Below, in pieces: positions 23,914-32,151 of a stretch of 64,000 nt of DNA. The notes beneath the pieces are model-generated. The model worked only from the letters and a program-made list of their open reading frames with translations, searched no databases and was not told the DNA's origin. The position numbers were made by a program, and so were the translations under genes. The stretch is from Bradyrhizobium liaoningense (GTDB lineage Bacteria > Pseudomonadota > Alphaproteobacteria > Rhizobiales > Xanthobacteraceae), in the NCBI RefSeq assembly GCF_018130825.1, contig NZ_JAFCJS010000001.1, forward strand, positions 1,488,001 to 1,552,000. Reading direction: 5' to 3'. Every line of letters starts with the position of its first letter. The stretch's first letter is position 1.

Positions 23914-24881
23914 GTTCTGCTCTCCTCGACAAGGCGCACATTGGTCCTGAGCCGGTCGAGATAGACCGACATCTCGGCTTCGGCTGCCAGCGCGTCGGCG
24001 TAAGCGGTTTGCTCGAACCGCAGTCTGCTGCCGAGCCGCGCCTGCCCGACGCGCCACAGATCGGCGCCGATCACGGTTGCGATCTTCGGGTAGCCGCCGG
24101 AGGTCTGCGCGTCGCGCATCTGGATGATCGGCTGTCCGTTCGGCGGAATCTGGATGACGCCGGGGACGATGCCGTGCGAGCGTTTCTCGATCGGTGCCTT
24201 CGGCTTCACGGCGGGGCCTTGCAGGCGGTAGCCGTAACGGTTGCTCTGCGGCGTGATCTTCCAGCTGCTGGACCAGAACAGCGCCTGCGTGGCGGCGTCG
24301 AACCCGTCATACTCGCCGGCAATCACGACCCTGACGATGGTCTCGTCCGCGCCGGTGTTCGGCCGCGCCAGCGTGATCTCGGCCGGCTCGACCCCGAGCT
24401 CGCCGATGGTCGAAGTCGACACGGCGCAGGGCAGGATGTCGCCTGGTTGGAGCGGCCGTCCGCGCCAGCCGCCGAACTCGCCGCGAAACTGCGTGCTGCG
24501 CGAGCCCAGCACCATGGGCACGTCGATGCCGCCGCCAACGGTCAGATAGAGCCGTGCGCCGCGGGGCATTGCCTTGATGGTCAAGATATCGCCGGCACGG
24601 GCGTGCGACCGCCACCATGGCGGGATCACGCGTCCTGCGATCTCGGCCTCGACATCGGCGCCCGTGAGCGCAAAGGCCATGCCCCGGCCGAAACGAAGCT
24701 TGAACGGCAGCATCGGGATTTCGATGCCGGCGGCGTTCTCGTCGTTGCCAACAAGAATGTTGCCGGCACGCAGCGCGACATCGTCCATCGCACCCGACGT
24801 GCCGACCCCGAAGCGATACTGGTCGAAGCGGCCGAGATCCTGGACGCTGGCGGGCCCCGTGACTGACAAGATCTCGATCAC
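23904..24881 (-). CDS. AHS2/KipA domain protein, second copy
   Basis: A 325-residue AHS2 protein, paralogous to 21733-22710 and of identical length, roughly half identical by eye. Shared landmarks are V-Q-D-L-G-R, F-G-V-G-T-S-G-A-M-D, V-L-G-S-R-S-T and I-I-Q-M-R-D-A-Q-T. The GTG start at 24881 overlaps the upstream stop (GTGA). In urea carboxylase this domain and AHS1 form the carboxyltransferase half, so with the adjacent AccB and AccC it probably serves a biotin-dependent amide carboxylase. Confidence 0.88.
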   Translation of the reverse strand: MIEILSVTGPASVQDLGRFDQYRFGVGTSGAMDDVALRAGNILVGNDENAAGIEIPMLPFKLRFGRGMAFALTGADVEAEIAGRVIPPWWRSHARAGDILTIKAMPRGARLYLTVGGGIDVPMVLGSRSTQFRGEFGGWRGRPLQPGDILPCAVSTSTIGELGVEPAEITLARPNTGADETIVRVVIAGEYDGFDAATQALFWSSSWKITPQSNRYGYRLQGPAVKPKAPIEKRSHGIVPGVIQIPPNGQPIIQMRDAQTSGGYPKIATVIGADLWRVGQARLGSRLRFEQTAYADALAAEAEMSVYLDRLRTNVRLVEESRTCR

Positions 24882-25540
24882 CGGATCACCCGTTCGATCT
24901 CGAAGCGGATCGTGTCGCCCGGTGCGAGCGCGGCTGGCGTCGGCCAGGACGGATCGAAGAACGTCCAGCTCGTGTGCCCGATGGCGTGCCAGCCGCTGGG
25001 GCCGGGCGATGCGGAGATACCTGTCTGCGATCCGCCGATGGAGACCGAGCCGCCCGCGGAGCGTTGCAGCGGCGTCTGTCGCCGCGGCATGGTGATGCGC
25101 GGGTCCATGCCGCCGAGATAGCAATAGCCGGGATGGCTGCCGAGCGCGAACACGGTGTAGAGCGGCGCGGCATGGATCGAGACCACGTCGTCGACGGACA
25201 GGCCGCAATGATCGGCGACGGACTGAAGCGACGATCCGATCTCGCCGCCATAGGTGACGGGCAGCCTGATCTCGCGGCCGCCGATCGCGAGGCTGTCCGC
25301 CGCGTCCCAGCCGTCGTTGAGAGCGGCGATCAAGGCGTCCAGCTCGCGCGGAGGGGTCTCGAAAGTCAGCATCATGTTGGTGATGCCGGGAATGGCCTCG
25401 CGGATTCCTGGCCATTTCGACGCGGTGGCCGCCAACGCCCAGATGCGCCGCTGATGCGGTAGGTCGAACGCGCCGGGCGCCTCGAACAGGAGCGCCGACG
25501 TCCCGAGCAGGCTGATCCGCGGCCGGTCCGTCGTCGTCAT
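24878..25540 (-). CDS. AHS1/KipI domain protein, second copy
   Basis: A 220-residue AHS1 protein starting [18 protein letters not shown]. The family segment [19 protein letters not shown] and [11 protein letters not shown] are present. It overlaps the biotin carboxylase stop and the AHS2 start by four bases each, so it is tightly coupled in the operon. Compared with the plus-strand copy it has a longer Pro-rich tail region ([15 protein letters not shown]). It is the second carboxyltransferase-type partner. Confidence 0.87.
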   Translation of the reverse strand: MTTTDRPRISLLGTSALLFEAPGAFDLPHQRRIWALAATASKWPGIREAIPGITNMMLTFETPPRELDALIAALNDGWDAADSLAIGGREIRLPVTYGGEIGSSLQSVADHCGLSVDDVVSIHAAPLYTVFALGSHPGYCYLGGMDPRITMPRRQTPLQRSAGGSVSIGGSQTGISASPGPSGWHAIGHTSWTFFDPSWPTPAALAPGDTIRFEIERVIR

Positions 25541-26892
25541 GGCGCGGCAACCTTCGCGTTCATCCAGTGCTCGAGATGGTGGATGTCGTAGCCGCCACGG
25601 CAGAACGTGGGATCGGCGAGGATCGCCTGATGCAACGGCACATTAGTTCGGATGCCTTCGGCGCGCAGCTCGGACAAGGCGACACGCGCACGCGCCATAG
25701 CTTCCTCGCGGGTGCGGCCGTGGGCAATCAGCTTGCCGATCAGCGAGTCATAGTGTCGGGGAACTGTGGCGCCGGCGGTGATATGCGAATCGACGCGGAT
25801 GCCGATGCCGCCGGGAACGTCCCAGCGCGTCACCGTGCCGGGCGAGGGCGCGAAACTGGCGGGGTCTTCGGCATTGATGCGGAATTCAATGGCATGGCCG
25901 ACACGCGCGATGTCGCCCTGCGCGATGCCCAAGGGCTCGCCTTGCGCGATCCGGATCTGCTCTTTGACGATATCGATGCCCGTCGTCATCTCGGTGACGG
26001 GATGCTCGACCTGGACGCGCGTGTTCATCTCGATGAAGAAGAACTGCCCGTCCTCGTAAAGGAATTCGAAGGTGCCGGCGCCGCGATAGCCGATCCGCCG
26101 GCAGGCCTCGACGCAGCTTGCGCCCACCCGCTCGATCAGCGCGCGGTCGATGCCGGGCGCGGGAGCCTCCTCGACCACCTTCTGGTTCCTGCGCTGCAGC
26201 GAGCAGTCGCGGTCGCCGAGCCAGAGATGGTTGTCGTGCTGGTCGCACAGCACCTGGATCTCGATATGGCGGGGTTTTTCGAGGAATTTCTCGATATAGA
26301 CAGCAGCGTTCTTGAAGGCCTTGCTGGCTTCCGCGCGGGTCAGCGCCAGCGCCTCGTCCAGTGCGCCTTCGCTGCGCACGATCCGCATGCCGCGTCCGCC
26401 GCCGCCGCCGGCAGCCTTGATGATGACGGGATATCCGATGTCCTGCGCGATCGCGCGCACCTCGGCCGGATCATCGGGCAGGGCGCTGTCCGGCCCCGGC
26501 ACGCAAGGCACGCCCGCCAGCCGCATCGCGCGCTTGGCCGCGACCTTGTCGCCCATGGTCCGGATACAGTCCGCAGGCGGGCCGATGAAGGTGAGACCGG
26601 CGCGCGCGACCCGATCGGCGAACTCCGCGCTCTCCGAGAGAAATCCGTAGCCGGGGTGAATTGCCTGGGCGCCGCTGACCTCGGCTGCGAGCAGGATCGC
26701 CGCAACGTTGAGATAGGTGCTGCTCGCCGGCGCCGGCCCGACGCAGAGTGCCTCATCGGCGAGTGCGACATAGCGTGCGTCGCGGTCCGCCTCCGAGTGA
26801 ATGACGACTGTCTTGAGACCCATCGCCCGACAGGCGCGCTGGATGCGAAGCGCGATCTCGCCGCGATTGGCGATCAGGACCTTGTCGAACAT
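25537..26892 (-). CDS. accC: Biotin carboxylase (AccC family)
   Basis: A 451-residue ATP-grasp biotin carboxylase that charges biotin with bicarbonate at the expense of ATP. Visible features are the N-terminal L-I-A-N-R-G-E-I-A (6-14), the Gly-rich ATP loop G-G-G-G-G-R-G-M (162-169), the Mg/ATP motif [10 protein letters not shown] (288-297), and a normal length. It overlaps the carrier by one base (TGATG) and the AHS1 gene by four bases. No accA, accD or propionyl-type carboxyltransferase lies nearby, so the AHS1/AHS2 pair is the obvious partner; a housekeeping accC elsewhere is expected. Confidence 0.94.
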   Translation of the reverse strand: MFDKVLIANRGEIALRIQRACRAMGLKTVVIHSEADRDARYVALADEALCVGPAPASSTYLNVAAILLAAEVSGAQAIHPGYGFLSESAEFADRVARAGLTFIGPPADCIRTMGDKVAAKRAMRLAGVPCVPGPDSALPDDPAEVRAIAQDIGYPVIIKAAGGGGGRGMRIVRSEGALDEALALTRAEASKAFKNAAVYIEKFLEKPRHIEIQVLCDQHDNHLWLGDRDCSLQRRNQKVVEEAPAPGIDRALIERVGASCVEACRRIGYRGAGTFEFLYEDGQFFFIEMNTRVQVEHPVTEMTTGIDIVKEQIRIAQGEPLGIAQGDIARVGHAIEFRINAEDPASFAPSPGTVTRWDVPGGIGIRVDSHITAGATVPRHYDSLIGKLIAHGRTREEAMARARVALSELRAEGIRTNVPLHQAILADPTFCRGGYDIHHLEHWMNAKVAAP

Positions 26893-27404
26893 CAGGATGA
26901 ACCCGCAGGACCGATCCGGAACAGGGCTTGACCCGCTGCGATCTCCTCACCGTTCTCCGCGAGAACCGCGAGCACGACGCCGGGCGCCTCGGCGGCAATA
27001 TCGATGAAGGTCTTCATCGCTTCGATGATGCAGATCTTCTGCCCGACCTCGATCCGTGCGCCGACCTCGACCAGCGGCGGCTCGTCCGGCGCCGCAGCCC
27101 GGTAGAAGATGCCATGCATCGGCGCGGGCACGACAATGTCGGCGGTGGCCTCGGGAGCAGCGCGTTCCTGGTGATCGAGCGTGGGGGCGGCCTCAACCGT
27201 GACCCGGTTTGCATGGTGCGCCGAGGCCGGGGGCGCTTCTGCAGACGCGCGCTTGAGGATACGGATGCGGGTACCGTCTTGCGTAAGATCCAGCTCCGCG
27301 ATGGAGGAGCGCGTAACGAGATCGACGAGTTGTTCGATTTTGGCGAGGTCCACAGTCACGTTCCGCGTTGCAGGCCTGTCGAGTTCGGGGCGTTCATGCG
27401 TCAC
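26892..27404 (-). CDS. accB: Biotin carboxyl carrier protein (AccB family)
   Basis: A 170-residue carrier: an N-terminal helix (about 18-35, [19 protein letters not shown]), a Pro/Ala-rich linker (55-90), and a biotinyl domain with the attachment site I-E-A-M-K (Lys131). The C-terminal half-barrel pairs with the N-terminal one as usual. The start overlaps the SDR stop by four bases, and the stop shares one base with AccC. It carries carboxybiotin from AccC to the carboxyltransferase. Confidence 0.93.
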   Translation of the reverse strand: MTHERPELDRPATRNVTVDLAKIEQLVDLVTRSSIAELDLTQDGTRIRILKRASAEAPPASAHHANRVTVEAAPTLDHQERAAPEATADIVVPAPMHGIFYRAAAPDEPPLVEVGARIEVGQKICIIEAMKTFIDIAAEAPGVVLAVLAENGEEIAAGQALFRIGPAGSS

Positions 27405-28159
27405 TCCGCAGGCGGCCGGCTCTTCTGTGCAAAATTGAGGCCGCCGACGACCTGCTGGGTCGGCAGGACTTCCATGAAGGCGACGTTCATGCGCGCCGGC
27501 GATCCAACCGCGAACGCAATCGAATTGGCGATGTCCTCGGGCTGAAGCGAATCATAGTCGTCGAAGAAGCGACGCTTGGCTTCGGCGAGGTCACCGAGCA
27601 GCCGGCCGAAAACCTCGGTCTCGACCCGGGCCGGCGATATCTCGGTGACGCGAACCCTGGTCCCGTAGAGATCGACACGCAGCTGCTGCGACAGCGAGTG
27701 AATGCCCGCCTTCGTGGCGTGATACACGGTGTTGCCGCCGCCGAATGCGTAGTGGCCGGCGATCGAGGAGATGTTGACGACATGGCCGCGGTCGCGTTGC
27801 GCCATGCCCGGCACGACCAGCCGCGTCAGATGCAGGACCGCGCGAAGATTGACGTCGATGAGGGCGTCGACATCCTCCGCCGTGGTGTCCAGGATATTGC
27901 CGCGCCGGGACTGGCCGGCATTGTTGACCAGGACGTCGAACTCGGCCGACTTCGCCAATGAGGCAAGCGCGTCGAGGTCGCTGATGTCGACGGCGCAGGT
28001 GCGGCATCCGGTCTCCGCCGACAGGGCGCTCAGGCGAGCGGCGTCGCGGGCGACGGCGTAGACTTCGAGCCCTTCCGCACTCAGGCGGCGAACCGTCGCA
28101 GCTCCTATTCCGGAGGATGCGCCCGTCACCAGGGCCGTCCGATAGTCCGAAAATCCCAT
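27401..28159 (-). CDS. Short-chain dehydrogenase/reductase, paralogue of 14650-15453
   Basis: A 252-residue classical SDR: G-A-S-S-G-I-G near residue 13, N-N-A-G near 79, and the active pair Y-H-A-T-K. The frame is open to 28210, but the ATG at 28159 aligns with the MGFSDYR start of its paralogue. The first gene of the biotin-dependent operon, it overlaps accB by four bases. The paralogue lies in inverted orientation 13 kb away, so the two bracket the region. It may oxidise the hydroxylated product of the carboxylase or a shared substrate. Confidence 0.9.
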   Translation of the reverse strand: MGFSDYRTALVTGASSGIGAATVRRLSAEGLEVYAVARDAARLSALSAETGCRTCAVDISDLDALASLAKSAEFDVLVNNAGQSRRGNILDTTAEDVDALIDVNLRAVLHLTRLVVPGMAQRDRGHVVNISSIAGHYAFGGGNTVYHATKAGIHSLSQQLRVDLYGTRVRVTEISPARVETEVFGRLLGDLAEAKRRFFDDYDSLQPEDIANSIAFAVGSPARMNVAFMEVLPTQQVVGGLNFAQKSRPPAE

Positions 28160-28345
28160 CCGCGAGGGCTCCTCTGCTACCGTCCAACCCGCTGGTGGCG
28201 TCGGCTGCAACGCGAGCGGCGGACGAGTTCAGCACTAGCTATAGGCCCCTCAGGTTCCCAGTGGTAAGAACAATTCCTTCTGATCCCATAGCTTCAGCCT
28301 ATCGCTGCTGCATTGCTCCCTGACGGGATATCCGGAGACGCCGTA

Positions 28346-29332
28346 TTGGATACGAAACGCTTGGAGGCCTTCATCAAGGTCGTGGATCTCGGCAGCATGA
28401 CGAGCGCGGCGAAGGTGCTGAATGTCGCGCAGCCGGCCCTGAGCCAGCACATTGCGAGCCTGGAGGTTGATTTCAAGTGCAAGCTGCTCGACCGCAGCGC
28501 CCGCGGGGTCAAGCCCACCGAGGCCGGACGAATCCTCTACCGCTATGCCAAGTCGATCCAGCGGCAGATCGAAGAGGCGAGGCGCACCATTCTGGACAAC
28601 AAGCCGGAGCTGACCGGCAACGTCACGATCGGCCTGGCCCCGCTCAGCTCGGCGGCATTGCTGGCGACCCCGCTGCTGATGCAGGTACGCGAACGCTATC
28701 CCGGCATCGTGCCGCACATCTACGACAGCTCCGGGGTCATGCTCAGCGAGATGATGCTGAAGGGGAGCATGGATATGGCTGTCCTCTATGGCGAGCGCCC
28801 GGTGACCGGTCTCGATTACAAGCCGCTGATGCGCGAGTACTTTTATCTTGTCGTACCCCGCAGCATGTATCCGGTGCAGATGCCTCCGGAGGACGTTTCG
28901 GCGGCGGAGGTCGCGCAATTCGACCTGCTGCTGCCATATCGGGAATCCTTCCTGCGGCAGACGGTCGAGCGGGTCTGCGCCGAGGTCGGACTCCGCCCGC
29001 GCATCGTCGCCGAGATCCATTCCCAATCGACCCTCTCTTCGGCGATTGCGGCCGGCGTGGGGGCGGCAGTGCTGCCGATGTCGATCGCAAAGGAGTTGCC
29101 GAACCTCGACGAACTCTGCATTCGGAGGATCGACGCGCCGTCGGCCTCGCAACAGATGTCGCTCTGCATTTCCGATAACGCTGCTTTGTCCGATGCCGCA
29201 TTCGCCGTCTACAAGATCCTGCTCGAGATCATCGTCAAGACCTGGGGACCGCTCGGTATCCATCTCGGCTCGACCGCCATCGCCACGGGTGCCCCAACGT
29301 CGCCTCTGGATGGGCCGAAGGACGAGCCATAA
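28346..29332 (+). CDS. LysR-family transcriptional regulator
   Basis: A 328-residue LysR-type regulator: an N-terminal winged helix (L-D-T-K-R-L-E-A-F, with S-A-A-K-V-L-N-V-A-Q-P-A-L-S-Q-H near residues 20-35) and a type 2 periplasmic-binding effector domain (about 90-300). The effector domain contains T-I-G-L-A-P, so a small acidic ligand is likely. The start is probably TTG 28346, preceded by GGAG (28333-28336); a TTG at 28313 is an alternative. It is divergent from the SDR-accB-accC-AHS operon, the usual layout for LysR control of that operon. Confidence 0.9.
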   Translation: MDTKRLEAFIKVVDLGSMTSAAKVLNVAQPALSQHIASLEVDFKCKLLDRSARGVKPTEAGRILYRYAKSIQRQIEEARRTILDNKPELTGNVTIGLAPLSSAALLATPLLMQVRERYPGIVPHIYDSSGVMLSEMMLKGSMDMAVLYGERPVTGLDYKPLMREYFYLVVPRSMYPVQMPPEDVSAAEVAQFDLLLPYRESFLRQTVERVCAEVGLRPRIVAEIHSQSTLSSAIAAGVGAAVLPMSIAKELPNLDELCIRRIDAPSASQQMSLCISDNAALSDAAFAVYKILLEIIVKTWGPLGIHLGSTAIATGAPTSPLDGPKDEP

Positions 29333-29428
29333 CGAAACACGATGCGGCAATCCTAAAATCTGAATTTGCCGCCCCAAGGCGGTTGGTTATGGAGGTGTAA
29401 CGGAGATCGCGACTGCAAGGAGGTTATC

Positions 29429-30100
29429 ATGGTGCATGTGATCAGGACATTCGACCGGCCCGCCGCCGAGCTTGTCGAGCGCATCAAGAAGTTTCCTCCG
29501 TCCACCCTGCACGAGGCGCAGGGGCGCTCGGGCGCGCTGACCTCCCGCATCAAGCCAATCTATTCCGGCATGCGCGCCTGCGGACCGGCGCTGACGGTGA
29601 GCTGCCATCCGGCCGACAACATCATGCTGATCACGGCGATTTCGCTGGCCAAGCCCGGCGACGTGCTCGTGGTGAGCGCGGGCGATCATCCCGAGCAGGG
29701 CGGCTTCGGCGAGGTGCTGGCGACGGCCTGCGTCGCCAAGGGCATCGTCGGGCTGGTCACGGATGCCGGCGTTCGCGACGGTCTTGCGGTGCGTGACACC
29801 GGCTTCAACGTCTTCTCCTACGGCCTCTGCATGAAAGGCACCGTCAAGGAGACCCTCGGCACCATCAATCAGCCGATCGTCATCGGCGGCATTGCCGTCC
29901 GCCCCGGCGACATCGTCAGCGCCGATGACGACGGCGTCGTGATCGTGCCGAAGGAGAACATCGCCGATGTCTGCGCCAAGTCGGCGGCGCGCGAGGACAA
30001 GGAAGCCGGCGTGATGAAGGCGCTCAAGGCCGGCGGCGACATTCTCGAGCTCTCCGGCATCGGCAAGGTGCTCGAATCCAAGGGCTGCACTTTCGCCTGA
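29429..30100 (+). CDS. RraA-family aldolase (HMG/CHA aldolase type)
   Basis: A 223-residue RraA-like protein. The family comprises 4-hydroxy-4-methyl-2-oxoglutarate and 4-carboxy-4-hydroxy-2-oxoadipate aldolases, which need a divalent metal and also decarboxylate oxaloacetate. Visible features are G-G-F-G-E-V-L-A, the metal and pyruvate region D-A-G-V-R-D and G-D-I-V-S-A-D-D-D-G-V-V. A very strong ribosome site (AAGGAGG, 29417-29423) fixes the ATG at 29429. Near the PrpF-like isomerase and PrpB-like lyase, it could release pyruvate from a branched hydroxy-dicarboxylate. Confidence 0.88.
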   Translation: MVHVIRTFDRPAAELVERIKKFPPSTLHEAQGRSGALTSRIKPIYSGMRACGPALTVSCHPADNIMLITAISLAKPGDVLVVSAGDHPEQGGFGEVLATACVAKGIVGLVTDAGVRDGLAVRDTGFNVFSYGLCMKGTVKETLGTINQPIVIGGIAVRPGDIVSADDDGVVIVPKENIADVCAKSAAREDKEAGVMKALKAGGDILELSGIGKVLESKGCTFA

Positions 30101-30127
30101 GGGGACAAGCGCCGCACGGACGCAGTG

Positions 30128-31126
30128 ATGGGAGATCAGGTGTCAGCCATTCTCGGCTCTGGAGAGCATCGCTACCGCGTCGTCGATAACTGGGCGAAGT
30201 TGCCGGATGGCTGGCAGCTCACCGACGTCGCCTCCGTCGCCGTCGACAGCAAGGATCGCATCTACGTCTTCAACCGCGGCGCCCATCCGATGGTGGTGTT
30301 CGACCGCGACGGCAATTTCCTGCGCAGCTGGGGCGAGGGGCTGTTCTCCCGCGCCCACGGCCTGCACATCGATGCCGACGACAATCTCTACTGCACCGAT
30401 GACGGCGACCACACCGTGCGAAAATGCACGACGGACGGCAAGGTGCTGCTGACGATCGGCGTCCCCGAAAGGCCCGCACCGTTCATGAGCGGCGATCCCT
30501 TCCATCGCTGCACCCACACGGCCTTGTCGCCGAAGGGCGAGATCTATGTCTCCGACGGCTACGGCAACGCCCGCATCCACAAATTCACGCCGGACGGCAA
30601 GCTGATCAGGAGCTGGGGCGCGCCTGGCACCGATCCCGGCCAGTTCAATATCGTGCACAATATCGTCGCCGATGCCGATGGCTGGGTCTATGTCGCCGAT
30701 CGCGAGAACCATCGCGTGCAGGTGTTCGACGGCAACGGCAAGTACGAGACGCAGTGGAACAATCTGCACCGGCCGTGTGCGCTGTGCTGCTGCGGCGGGG
30801 CTAAGAACCCCACCTTCGTCATCGGCGAGCTCGGTCCCGCCATGCCGGTCAACCGCAAGGTGCCCAATCTCGGCCCGCGGCTGTCGATCGTGGACGCCAG
30901 GGGCAAGCGCATCGCGCGGCTCGGCGGCGAGGACGGCCCCGGTCTTGCGAGCGGCAAGTTCCTCGCGCCGCATGGTATCGCGCTGGACTCCAGGGGCGAC
31001 ATGTATGTCGGCGAGGTCGGCGTCACCGACTGGAAGACGAACTTTCCGGACGAGGACATGCCGGAATTGGTCCGCACCTCGCGTTGCCTGCAGAAGCTGG
31101 AGCGGGTGGCCGACGGTCCGCGCTAA
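30128..31126 (+). CDS. NHL-repeat beta-propeller protein
   Basis: A 332-residue beta-propeller built from NHL repeats, of the type often labelled peptidyl-alpha-hydroxyglycine amidating lyase-like. Repeats read V-F-D-R-D-G-N-F-L-R-S-W-G, I-H-K-F-T-P-D-G-K-L-I-R-S-W-G and V-Q-V-F-D-G-N-G-K-Y. There is no signal peptide, so it is probably cytoplasmic. A C-A-L-C-C-C-G-G motif near residue 218 is unusual. It lies 28 bases after the aldolase in the same operon. GTG 30125 and ATG 30128 are both possible starts. It may be a lactonase, lyase or binding protein; this is not settled. Confidence 0.75.
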   Translation: MGDQVSAILGSGEHRYRVVDNWAKLPDGWQLTDVASVAVDSKDRIYVFNRGAHPMVVFDRDGNFLRSWGEGLFSRAHGLHIDADDNLYCTDDGDHTVRKCTTDGKVLLTIGVPERPAPFMSGDPFHRCTHTALSPKGEIYVSDGYGNARIHKFTPDGKLIRSWGAPGTDPGQFNIVHNIVADADGWVYVADRENHRVQVFDGNGKYETQWNNLHRPCALCCCGGAKNPTFVIGELGPAMPVNRKVPNLGPRLSIVDARGKRIARLGGEDGPGLASGKFLAPHGIALDSRGDMYVGEVGVTDWKTNFPDEDMPELVRTSRCLQKLERVADGPR

Positions 31127-31207
31127 GTAAGGCGAACCTCCCCGGCCGGTAGCGACCTCCCTGCGCCTGGTTGCCCTATCACGAGAAGGAACGTCGATCG
31201 CGCGACG

Positions 31208-32131
31208 CTAGTTGCGTTGTGGCATGCCGGCCGGAACGACTGTCTGTACGATCGACGAATCGAGAGCTTCATAGGCGTGCAGGCCGATCGTCGCGTAGAG
31301 CTCCGCCCGCGTCTGCATCCGCTCGACGACCCCATGCGTACCGCCGTCACGCGAAATCGCCGCGTAAAGCTCCGCCTGGGCCTTGTTCGCCACGCGCAGT
31401 GAAGAGACCGGCCAGATCACCATCGCGTAGCCCATGGCCTCGAACTCGGCGGCCGTGAAGAACGGCGTCCTTCCGAACTCGGTCATGTTTGCGAGCAGGG
31501 GGACATCAGGCATGCGCTCCGCAAAGGCACGGAACATCTCGGCCGTGTTGAGCGCTTCCGGAAAGATCGCATCGGCGCCCGCTTCCATGTACAATCTGGC
31601 GCGTGCGACCGCTCCGTCGAGGCCTTCGCTAGCGGCGGCGTCGGTCCTGGCGATGATCACGAGATCGCGCCGCGCTTTCGATGCGGCCGCGATCTTGGCC
31701 GCCATATCGTGCGCATCGGCGATCTTCTTGTCGTTCAGATGGCCGCACTTCTTCGGCAGGATCTGGTCTTCGAGGTGAAGCGCGCCAGCGCCGGCGTCCT
31801 CGAAAACGCGGGTTGCGTGCATCACGTTCAGCGCCTCGCCATAGCCGGTGTCGGCGTCGACGAGGAGGGGCAATCCCGCGGCGCGGACGATCTGGCGGAC
31901 GAAGAAGGCGACTTCATCCACGGTGATGATGCCGAGATCAGGCAAGCCCATCGACGCCGTCATCGCGGCGCCCGAAAGATAAAGCGCGTCGAAGCCGGCC
32001 GCTTTGGCCTGCAGCGCCGCCATGCCGTTGTGAGCGCCCGGCAGCTGCAGGATGCCGGGCCGCTTCAACAGCTCGCGGAAGCGGCGGCCGGCGGATTCGC
32101 GGGGAAGGTCGGCGGCAACGAGATAAGTCAT
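31208..32131 (-). CDS. PrpB-like lyase (isocitrate lyase / PEP mutase family)
   Basis: A 307-residue TIM-barrel enzyme. The metal residues D-A-D (92-94) and the active-site loop K-K-C-G-H (127-131) are intact, as in 2-methylisocitrate lyase (PrpB) and 2,3-dimethylmalate lyase. The reaction would cleave a substituted malate or isocitrate into pyruvate or glyoxylate and a dicarboxylate. The gene follows the PrpF-like gene by 20 bases on the same strand, so they are co-transcribed. The methylcitrate genes prpC and prpD are absent, which favours the dimethylmalate or related branch. Confidence 0.88.
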   Translation of the reverse strand: MTYLVAADLPRESAGRRFRELLKRPGILQLPGAHNGMAALQAKAAGFDALYLSGAAMTASMGLPDLGIITVDEVAFFVRQIVRAAGLPLLVDADTGYGEALNVMHATRVFEDAGAGALHLEDQILPKKCGHLNDKKIADAHDMAAKIAAASKARRDLVIIARTDAAASEGLDGAVARARLYMEAGADAIFPEALNTAEMFRAFAERMPDVPLLANMTEFGRTPFFTAAEFEAMGYAMVIWPVSSLRVANKAQAELYAAISRDGGTHGVVERMQTRAELYATIGLHAYEALDSSIVQTVVPAGMPQRN

Positions 32132-32151
32132 CTAAGAGAGCTCCGGGAACG

